Source of the DNA: an uncultured Odoribacter sp.
Lineage (GTDB): Bacteria > Bacteroidota > Bacteroidia > Bacteroidales > Marinifilaceae
Length of the DNA: 5,871 nt
Assembly: GCA_905204385.1 (NCBI GenBank)
Contig: CAJKZL010000223.1
Location: 1 to 5,871 of the forward strand
Reading direction: 5' to 3'
Shown here: piece by piece, positions 1-5,871 of the stretch
Numbering within the stretch: position 1 is the first letter of the stretch
Layout of the letters: each line of letters starts with the position of its first letter
Position numbers and translations under genes: made by a program
Notes under the pieces: model-generated
What the model was told of the DNA's origin: nothing
Database searches by the model: none
Seen by the model: the letters and a program-made list of their open reading frames with translations, nothing else

Positions 1-18
1 GTAATAGAATTTAACCGG

Positions 19-2856
19 ATGAATATGGAACCGCTGGAAGCAGAAACCCGAGAAAGGCTGATTGATCCTGAATTGAGAAAAGCGGGATGGAATTTGGATG
101 ACCTGAATCAGGTGGTAAAAGAGTTTGCTATACCTTTTAAGGAGCATCATCCGGATAAATTTGCACATCCGTTTGATCTTATTTCGGAACCTGATGAACC
201 GTATACTTCTTGTCTCCGTAGTGATTATGCTTTGTTGGGTAAGGATCGGAAACCTTTGGCAGTGGTAGAAGCGAAGAAGTTTTCAGCGGAAGCCCGGTTG
301 GGAGAGGAGCAGGTAAAACAATATGCACAATGTATTGCAGAGACTTATCAGTGTGAGCTTCCTTTTGTATTTTATACCAATGGTACAGACATTTATTTTT
401 GGAATTTAGGGGAATATCCTCCTTATAAAGTATATGGATTCCCGACGAGAAATGATTTGGAACGTCTGGCTTTTATCCGAGCCAATAAAATGGTGTTGGC
501 GGATGAGCTGATCGATACGGGTATTGCAGGCCGGCCTTATCAGATACAGGCAATCCGGAGTATTCTGGAAGGTTTGGAAGAGCGAAGACGGAAATTTTTG
601 TTGGTGATGGCTACCGGAACGGGAAAAACACGGACTACAATTGCGTTGGTTGACGTACTGATGCGGGCCAGGTGGATTTCGCGGGTGGTGTTTTTAGTGG
701 ACCGGATTGAATTACGGAATCAGGCTGTGGAGGCTTTTAAAGAGTATACTCCTTATTATGCTGTCTGGCCGACTTCCAAGGATAAGGATTTTGTAAAGGA
801 TAGACGGATTTATGTGTCTACCTACCAGACCATGATGAATATTATTGAAGGGGAAAAGAACGGACTATCTCCTCATTTTTTCGATCTGGTGGTAGTGGAT
901 GAGAGCCATCGTTCGATATACAATGTCTATCAGAATGTACTCCATTATTTTAATGCTTTTGTGCTGGGGTTGACCGCTACCCCGACAGATGTCATTGATC
1001 ACAACACTTTTCAATTGTTTGATTGCGAGGATGGTTTGCCTTCCTTTGCTTATTCTTTCGATGAGGCATTAAAAGATACACCCCATTATCTGAATGATTT
1101 TGAGGTGTTGAATATCAGTACAAAGTTTCAAGTGGAAGGTATTCATAAAAATACAATTTCGCTTGAGGATCAGAAAAAGTTGATTGCCGAAGGAAAAGAT
1201 ATTGAGGAGATAAATTATGAGGGGACTTCTTTGGAGAAGACGGTGACGAATAAAGGAACCAATGCATTATTGGTGAAAGAATTTATGGAGGAAAGCCTGA
1301 AAGATCCGAACGGCGTATTGCCTGGAAAAACGATCTTTTTTTGCATGACGAAAAAACATGCTTTCCGGATAAAGGAAATTTTTGACCAGTTTTATCCGCA
1401 GTACCGAGGGGAATTGGCCAAAGTGATTGTTTCGGAAGATCCGAGGGTATATGGTAGGGGTGGTTTGATCGATCAGTTTAAAAATAACGATATGCCCCGC
1501 ATTGCCATTAGTGTGGATATGCTGGATACGGGAATCGATGTGCGGGAAGTGGTCAATCTGGTTTTTGCAAAGCCTGTGTTTTCGTATACCAAGTTTTGGC
1601 AGATGATTGGGCGGGGAACGCGGCTTTTGGATGAAAATAATTTAAAAACCTGGTGTCCTGAAAAGGATCACTTTCTGATTATTGACTTTTGGGATAACTT
1701 CGAGTATTTTAAAGTAAATCCGCAGGGTCGTGTGAATAATCCGCAATTGGCTTTGCCTGTCCGGTTTTTCAGGACGATACTGGATAAATTAGAAGTTGCG
1801 GTAGCCAAAGATTTACCGGATATTGTCCGGAAAGAAACCGAGCGCTTGCAGGCGATGGTTGCTTTGTTACCGCGACAGGATATTTTGGTAAAAGACCGGG
1901 CTGATGAGTTAAAGCGGTTGCAAGAAAAAGGCTTTTGGGATCATCTGGATGAAGATAAGATTGATTTTTTGAGGGAGCATATTGCGCTGATGATGAAAAC
2001 GGTTGCCGGGGTGGATTTCTGGGCGTTGCGTTTTCAGAAAGATGTGCTTGAAGCTTCAATAGCTTGCCTGGAGGGAAAACAGGATGAGTTAGAAACCATG
2101 CAGGAGATTATTATAGCTCAGGTACAGGAATTGCCTTTTGCTATTCATGAGGTGGCGGCGGAGAAGGATTTTATCAAAAAAGTGTTGCAAGCTTCTTATT
2201 GGCATCCGGTCGATGAGGATAAACTGGAAGAGGTATTATTGCGGTTGTCTTCTTTGATGAAGTACCGGAAAGGAATCCGGGGAACGGGAGGGATGCAGGT
2301 AGAATTGAATTTGCAGGATATCACCTATAAAAAGCAGACCGTAGAGTTCGGTCCGGAACATGAAGTGGTGAATATCCGGTGCTACCGGGAGATGGTGGAG
2401 CAGAGGGTGCAGGAATTGTCTGGTTACGATTTGGTATTACGTAAATTGAAAGAGGGTAAAAATGTTTCAGAAGAGGAGGTGGAACATTTAGTTCAGTTGT
2501 TACATCAGCAACGGCCTTACGTCACCTTGTCTTTGTTGCAGAAAGTGTATGATAACCGGCATGCGAAGTTTGTCCAGTTTATCAAATATATTCTGGGCCT
2601 GGAGGAAATCCAGTCTTTAGGAGAAGTGGTTACAAAGGCATTTGAGGAGTTTATGGCTCAGCATAACAATATGACTGTAAAACAACTTCAATTTTTGGAT
2701 ATATTGCGGCATTTTATCCTGGATAAAGGAGAAGTTACGCGGCAGGACCTGGTGGCTCCTCCTTTTACACAAGTCCATCCGGACGGAATATTGGGGGTAT
2801 TTAAATCTCAGGAAATTAACGAAATTATAGAATTAACACAAAGAATAACAGCGTAG
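19..2856 (+). CDS. hsdR: Type I restriction enzyme R subunit (HsdR), ATP-dependent DNA translocase and endonuclease
   Basis: HsdR is the restriction subunit of a type I restriction-modification complex. In the family it uses ATP to pull DNA towards the bound enzyme and cuts at a distance from unmethylated sites. Visible in the 945-residue product: an N-terminal HSDR_N-like nuclease domain (about 1-160) with PD-(D/E)XK residues D69 and E84-A-K86; Walker A ATGTGKT at 198-204; DESH box at 294-297; LTATP at 318-322; motif V DMLDTGIDV at 500-508; motif VI QMIGRGTR at 528-535; and a helical C-terminal part (about 760-945) like the EcoEI R C-terminal domain. The set of motifs is complete, so the protein is probably active. 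Met1 at 19 or Met3 at 25 both suit the family, where a conserved ETR..LIDP segment starts within the first ten or so residues. No good Shine-Dalgarno is seen, and the frame stays open to base 1, so a slightly earlier start cannot be excluded. hsdM follows after 3 bases. Confidence 0.96.
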   Translation: MNMEPLEAETRERLIDPELRKAGWNLDDLNQVVKEFAIPFKEHHPDKFAHPFDLISEPDEPYTSCLRSDYALLGKDRKPLAVVEAKKFSAEARLGEEQVKQYAQCIAETYQCELPFVFYTNGTDIYFWNLGEYPPYKVYGFPTRNDLERLAFIRANKMVLADELIDTGIAGRPYQIQAIRSILEGLEERRRKFLLVMATGTGKTRTTIALVDVLMRARWISRVVFLVDRIELRNQAVEAFKEYTPYYAVWPTSKDKDFVKDRRIYVSTYQTMMNIIEGEKNGLSPHFFDLVVVDESHRSIYNVYQNVLHYFNAFVLGLTATPTDVIDHNTFQLFDCEDGLPSFAYSFDEALKDTPHYLNDFEVLNISTKFQVEGIHKNTISLEDQKKLIAEGKDIEEINYEGTSLEKTVTNKGTNALLVKEFMEESLKDPNGVLPGKTIFFCMTKKHAFRIKEIFDQFYPQYRGELAKVIVSEDPRVYGRGGLIDQFKNNDMPRIAISVDMLDTGIDVREVVNLVFAKPVFSYTKFWQMIGRGTRLLDENNLKTWCPEKDHFLIIDFWDNFEYFKVNPQGRVNNPQLALPVRFFRTILDKLEVAVAKDLPDIVRKETERLQAMVALLPRQDILVKDRADELKRLQEKGFWDHLDEDKIDFLREHIALMMKTVAGVDFWALRFQKDVLEASIACLEGKQDELETMQEIIIAQVQELPFAIHEVAAEKDFIKKVLQASYWHPVDEDKLEEVLLRLSSLMKYRKGIRGTGGMQVELNLQDITYKKQTVEFGPEHEVVNIRCYREMVEQRVQELSGYDLVLRKLKEGKNVSEEEVEHLVQLLHQQRPYVTLSLLQKVYDNRHAKFVQFIKYILGLEEIQSLGEVVTKAFEEFMAQHNNMTVKQLQFLDILRHFILDKGEVTRQDLVAPPFTQVHPDGILGVFKSQEINEIIELTQRITA

Positions 2857-2859
2857 TAT

Positions 2860-4461
2860 ATGTTAGCATCAACCTTAAAGTCAAAAATAAATCAACTTTG
2901 GGATAAATTTTGGTCCAGAGGAATTACGAATCCGATTACGGCTATTGAACAGATTTCTTATTTGTTGTTTATCCGTCGGTTGGATGAATTGGATACGAGT
3001 AAAGTCATCAAGTCGGAATTTACAAAGGAAAATTACCATTCCTTGTTTGCCGGCAAATTTAAATTGAATCCTCAGGAACCGGATGAGACCTCCGCAAATA
3101 CCATCGATAAGCAAAAATTAAGGTGGAGTCAGTTTAAGCAGCTGGATCCCGAGGCTATGCTGGAACGGGTGACGAAGTTTGTTTTTCCGTTTATCAAAAA
3201 TCTTCAGGGGGAGGAGCAAGCGTATTCCCGCTCTATGCAGAATGCTGTATTTCTGATTACAAGTCCATTGTTGTTGGATGAAGCGGTGAAAGCTATCGAT
3301 GAGATTTATGATGAAATCAAGCGACAGCAGGATCAGGGACAGGAATTTCAGGATACCCAGGGAGATGTTTACGAATATCTTTTGAATGAATTAGCACAGG
3401 CTGGGAAAAACGGTCAATTCAGAACTCCGCGGCATATTATTCAGTTAATAGCGGAAATTGTCGATCCGGATATTACAGACCGGATTTGTGACCCGGCTTG
3501 CGGTAGCGGAGGATTTCTTTTGGGAGCCTATCAACATATTTTGACCAAATATACTTCCGAAGAGCATTTGCAGGAAGATGAAAATGGTTTTAAACGGGGA
3601 ACGTTGGGGGATCGTATTACTAAAGATAAGGTATGGAAAAAACTGAAAGAGAAAACCTTCTATGGTTTTGATATTGACCAGACGATGGTGAGGATTGGAT
3701 TGATGAATCTGATTCTGCATGATATTGCTGTCCCGAAGATTGAGCACATGGATACTCTTTCTAAAAAATACGATAGTTATGAAGGAGACGAACGGTATTC
3801 GGTGGTGATGGCTAATCCTCCATTTACAGGGAGAATTGCGATTACTGATATGAGTGATAAATTCCGGATCGACCGTCCTCAAACCGAATTGCTTTTTATC
3901 GACCGGATTATTCACATGCTGAGCCCGGGAGGCAAAGCGGGAGTGATTGTGCCTGAGGGAGTTTTATTCGGTAGTAGTAAAGCCAATGTGGATATACGCA
4001 AAGCCCTTTTGATGGATTGCCAGTTGGAAGCTGTCATTTCGCTTCCTGCCGGAGTGTTTAAACCTTATACCGGGGTGAAAACGGCTATTTTGGTTTTTAC
4101 GAAGGTAGAGCTAAAGGCTAAGAAATTTCATACTGAAAAAGTATGGTTCTATGAGTTGTTGAGCGATGGATATTCGTTGGATGATAACCGGAAGAAGTTG
4201 AAAGATACTCCTCTTCCTGAGGTTGTGGAGAATTATAAGGAAAAATTGAAAGATGAGGTCGTTGAACGGACAAAACAGCATTTTTATGTGCCTGTGACTG
4301 AAATAAAGGAAAATGATTTTGATTTGACTTTTGATAGATATAAAACCTATGAGTATCAGGAGGAGGAGTACGATCCCCCCAAAGAATTATTAAAGCAGCT
4401 TTTGAAGTTTGAGAAGGACATTAAGAGAGGGATAGAGGAACTTAACAGGATGATTCAATGA
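2860..4461 (+). CDS. hsdM: Type I restriction-modification DNA methyltransferase subunit (HsdM), N6-adenine specific
   Basis: HsdM transfers a methyl group from S-adenosylmethionine to N6 of adenine in each half of the site chosen by HsdS, which protects host DNA. It is also required for restriction. The 533-residue product is of normal family length (EcoKI HsdM is about 530). Residues 1 to about 140 form the helical HsdM_N domain, with a typical start (LWDKFWSRG, then a YLLFIRRLDELD stretch). GQFRTP at 185-190 leads into the catalytic core. The cofactor-binding motif I is DPACGSGGF at 211-219, and the catalytic motif IV is NPPF at 319-322, the form used by amino-methylating enzymes. The C-terminal tail (about 500-533) is charged and helical, the part that contacts HsdS in known complexes. 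ATG 2860 is the only sensible start because the next Met is residue 100. It lies 3 bases after the hsdR stop with no clear Shine-Dalgarno, suggesting coupled translation. The stop overlaps the hsdS start. Confidence 0.97.
   Translation: MLASTLKSKINQLWDKFWSRGITNPITAIEQISYLLFIRRLDELDTSKVIKSEFTKENYHSLFAGKFKLNPQEPDETSANTIDKQKLRWSQFKQLDPEAMLERVTKFVFPFIKNLQGEEQAYSRSMQNAVFLITSPLLLDEAVKAIDEIYDEIKRQQDQGQEFQDTQGDVYEYLLNELAQAGKNGQFRTPRHIIQLIAEIVDPDITDRICDPACGSGGFLLGAYQHILTKYTSEEHLQEDENGFKRGTLGDRITKDKVWKKLKEKTFYGFDIDQTMVRIGLMNLILHDIAVPKIEHMDTLSKKYDSYEGDERYSVVMANPPFTGRIAITDMSDKFRIDRPQTELLFIDRIIHMLSPGGKAGVIVPEGVLFGSSKANVDIRKALLMDCQLEAVISLPAGVFKPYTGVKTAILVFTKVELKAKKFHTEKVWFYELLSDGYSLDDNRKKLKDTPLPEVVENYKEKLKDEVVERTKQHFYVPVTEIKENDFDLTFDRYKTYEYQEEEYDPPKELLKQLLKFEKDIKRGIEELNRMIQ
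4458..4461 (+). promoter_or_regulatory. ATGA stop-start overlap coupling hsdM and hsdS translation
   Basis: The hsdM stop TGA (4459-4461) and the hsdS start ATG (4458-4460) share bases. Such overlaps usually let a ribosome finishing the first gene restart on the second, which would tie the amounts of HsdM and HsdS together. No promoter is seen between the genes. Coupling is inferred from the arrangement only. Confidence 0.7.
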
Positions 4462-5871
4462 ATAAAAGGAAATTTAATACGTTATTCCAATTTGAAGCGA
4501 AATCCGATATTAAAGCTGGTTCCGGGCTTGATAAAGGGAAATTTCCTTTTTACACTTCGAGCAGTAATCAGACTAAGAGAGTGGATCAAGCTCAGTACCG
4601 GGGTAATTCAATCATATTTGGGACTGGCGGGCAACCGAGTGTTCATTATTCTTCAGCACCCTTTGCTACTTCTACAGATTGTCTTGTTGCAACTCCTAAA
4701 ATAAAAGACATTAATCCGCAATATGTATATTATTTTTTAAAAGGTAATATGCATATTTTACAAAAAGGCTTTCGGGGAGCGGGGTTAAAACATATCTCTA
4801 AGAATTATATAGATAAAATTGATATTCCTGTCATTTCTTTAGAGCAACAAAACAAAATTGTTTGGGTTTTAAACAAGACTGAACAGTTAATCAATCAACG
4901 AAAACAAAGTATTGAAATTCTGGAAGAATTAGTAAAGTCGGTTTTTCTGGAAATGTTTGGGGATCCGGTATTAAATCCTCATCGATATCCGATGGTTTCG
5001 TTATCGCAATTAGGAAAATGGCAAAGCGGAGGTACACCACCACGAAGTAAAGAATATTATTACGATGGGAATATACCGTGGTATTCTTCTGGTGAATTGA
5101 ATGGTGTTTATATAGTCCAAAGTAAGGAAAATATAAATAATTTAGCAATAAATGAGACGTCTGCAAAGCTGATAAAAGCAGGTAGTTTGCTTTTAGGTAT
5201 GTATGATACAGCGGCCTTAAAATCCAGTATTACTCTGGTGGATGCTTCATGCAATCAGGCGATAGCTTTTTCTTTGTTGTCGGAGAATAAATGTAATAGT
5301 TTGTATGTTTATATGGCAATTCAATTAGGGAAGAAAATGTATCTTTCCCGAAGAAGAGGTGTCAGACAGCGCAATTTGAATTTAAATATAATTAAGGGTA
5401 TAAAACTCCCTTTACCTCCAGTTGAGGAGCAAAACCATTATGCTTTGATTTTTGAAAGAATTCTTAATGAAATAGATAAAACAAAAGAATCTTTAGCAAT
5501 ACTGGAAACCCTTTTTCAATCCCTCCTTCAACAAGCATTCCGGGGAGAACTTTTTTTTAATAAGTCAGAATATTCTATCCAGAAAGCGATCACAGAGTTA
5601 AACTGGCTGGAAGAGCAATTTCAGACGTTAAAGTCCTATGGTTTTTCTTCTGAAACGATAAAAATGCTGGCAGAAACCCGGGATAACGAAGGTATTGAAA
5701 CTACAGAGGATTTAAATCAAGCATTGAAAGCAAAGCAACTGCCTTCCATTGAGGAAATAGCCGATTTTAAAGAGGTGTTGTATGCTTTGGGGATTACTTT
5801 TTTGAATGAAGTGGAGAGCCAGTTTCAAATACAGCAGTTAATTTCACATCCGGTTTTACAGCATACTCAGG
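4458..5871 (+). CDS. hsdS: Type I restriction-modification specificity subunit (HsdS), 3' end beyond the window, with C-terminal extension
   Basis: HsdS binds DNA and sets the sequence recognised by both methylation and restriction. The frame was read directly from ATG 4458 and stays open to the window edge, giving 471 residues without a stop. The order is: target recognition domain 1 (about 1-126, with FPFYTSS at 29-35, IIFGTGG at 52-58 and TSTDCLV at 71-77); a conserved helical spacer (about 127-169, ending EMFGD); target recognition domain 2 (about 170-320, starting YPMVSLSQLG and containing the typical SGGTP and GNIPWYSSGEL stretches); and a second helical spacer (about 321-364, ending AFRGEL). 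Most family members stop within a few residues of that point, at about 400 residues, but this one continues for at least 106. The start overlaps the hsdM stop (ATGA), and the next Met is residue 98, so the start is secure. An AGG at 4447-4449 is a weak possible ribosome-binding site. The domain assignment is firm; the function of the extension is unknown. Confidence 0.93.
   Translation, partial: MNKRKFNTLFQFEAKSDIKAGSGLDKGKFPFYTSSSNQTKRVDQAQYRGNSIIFGTGGQPSVHYSSAPFATSTDCLVATPKIKDINPQYVYYFLKGNMHILQKGFRGAGLKHISKNYIDKIDIPVISLEQQNKIVWVLNKTEQLINQRKQSIEILEELVKSVFLEMFGDPVLNPHRYPMVSLSQLGKWQSGGTPPRSKEYYYDGNIPWYSSGELNGVYIVQSKENINNLAINETSAKLIKAGSLLLGMYDTAALKSSITLVDASCNQAIAFSLLSENKCNSLYVYMAIQLGKKMYLSRRRGVRQRNLNLNIIKGIKLPLPPVEEQNHYALIFERILNEIDKTKESLAILETLFQSLLQQAFRGELFFNKSEYSIQKAITELNWLEEQFQTLKSYGFSSETIKMLAETRDNEGIETTEDLNQALKAKQLPSIEEIADFKEVLYALGITFLNEVESQFQIQQLISHPVLQHTQ
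4836..4964 (+). repeat. First HsdS conserved helical spacer (protein-level repeat copy 1)
   Basis: HsdS residues 127-169, from SLEQQN to EMFGD. They repeat at residues 321-364 with a constant offset of 194 residues. Matching positions include E129/E323, Q131/Q325, N132/N326, S151/S345, I154/I348, L155/L349, E156/E350, L158/L352, S161/S355 and F167/F361. In known HsdS structures these two segments pair as antiparallel helices, hold the two recognition domains apart and dock the two HsdM subunits. Their length sets the spacing between the halves of the DNA site. The repeat is diverged at the DNA level. Confidence 0.8.
5418..5549 (+). repeat. Second HsdS conserved helical spacer (protein-level repeat copy 2)
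   Basis: HsdS residues 321-364, from PVEEQN to the AFRGE stretch, are the distal partner of the spacer at residues 127-169. The motif SLLQQAFRGEL is a very common ending of HsdS proteins, so it marks where the canonical protein would normally finish. Here the frame continues instead. Confidence 0.8.
5553..5871 (+). other. Non-canonical C-terminal extension of HsdS, unknown function, incomplete
   Basis: HsdS residues 366-471 and beyond the edge. This segment follows the usual HsdS end and does not look like a third recognition domain: it lacks a G-x-TP or IPW-type motif and any spacer-like repeat. It carries 17 acidic (14 Glu, 3 Asp) against 8 basic residues (Lys and Arg), no Cys, and regularly spaced Leu, Ile and Phe, which suggests a soluble helical bundle. 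No membrane segment or catalytic motif is seen. The base composition (25 and 23 G+C in the 60-base lines at 5581 and 5701) is closer to hsdM than to the preceding recognition domain. I do not recognise the domain. It may be a lineage-specific HsdS tail or the start of a fused domain. Confidence 0.6.

Noticed and set aside
1..18. Promoter or upstream gene end before hsdR
   Set aside because: Only 18 bases are available, with no recognisable promoter element or Shine-Dalgarno and no stop in the hsdR frame. Nothing can be claimed.
1769..2059. Open frame of 96 codons on the - strand
   Set aside because: It lies entirely inside hsdR, opposite a well-conserved coding frame, and its translation shows no recognisable domain. 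It is a shadow frame.
2881..3915. Two open frames on the - strand (2881-3114 and 3445-3915)
   Set aside because: Both are antisense to hsdM, including its conserved motif I and NPPF region, and have no family features.
4492..4704. Open frame of 70 codons on the + strand
   Set aside because: It lies in another frame within the first recognition domain of hsdS. The hsdS frame from 4458 explains the region fully and carries family motifs.
4458..4835. hsdS truncated at its N-terminus
   Set aside because: The first recognition domain starts very close to Met1 and is shorter than the second, but its motifs are intact and the ATG overlaps the hsdM stop as expected. It looks like a naturally compact recognition-domain class, not a deletion.
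4891..5166. Open frame of 91 codons on the - strand
   Set aside because: It is antisense to the hsdS spacer and second recognition domain, and its apparent composition follows from the AT-rich sense strand.
4458..5871. Phase-variable hsdS inversion system
   Set aside because: Bacteroidota often shuffle hsdS by site-specific inversion, but within the window I see no recombinase gene, no second partial hsdS and no convincing long inverted repeat. Such parts could lie to the right of the edge, so it is not excluded, only unsupported.

Overview
The window is almost entirely one operon for a type I restriction-modification system. Three genes lie on the + strand in the order hsdR, hsdM, hsdS, and essentially every base is coding. 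No RNA gene, insertion sequence, CRISPR array, recombinase, terminator or intergenic stretch longer than 3 bases is visible.

Layout: hsdR (about 19-2856) encodes the motor and nuclease subunit, with an N-terminal PD-(D/E)XK nuclease domain, a superfamily 2 helicase/translocase core and a C-terminal helical domain. hsdM (2860-4461) encodes the N6-adenine methyltransferase and begins 3 bases after the hsdR stop. hsdS (4458 to beyond the right edge) encodes the DNA specificity subunit; its ATG overlaps the hsdM TGA in an ATGA. The hsdS frame has no stop before base 5871, so the gene is cut by the window edge. It was reconstructed by reading the frame directly (471 codons visible). All three genes look intact where visible, with no internal stop or frameshift and all key motifs present.

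How they work together: in the known family, two HsdM and one HsdS form the methyltransferase, and adding two HsdR gives the complete enzyme. HsdS reads a two-part DNA site through its two target recognition domains. HsdM methylates an adenine in each half on host DNA. HsdR translocates along and cuts DNA whose site is unmethylated, such as phage DNA. The close gene spacing suggests one transcript with coupled translation.

Organism: weak or absent Shine-Dalgarno sequences, moderate G+C and the style of the proteins suggest a Bacteroidota gut-type bacterium, probably Bacteroidales. This is inference, not a database match.

Most notable: after the usual HsdS ending (an AFRGEL-like motif at residues 360-365), the frame continues for at least 106 more residues as an acidic, probably helical domain of unknown function. 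The second target recognition domain is also clearly more AT-rich than the rest of the operon, as expected if such modules are exchanged horizontally. Apart from that extension, nothing here departs from a recognisable type I restriction-modification operon.
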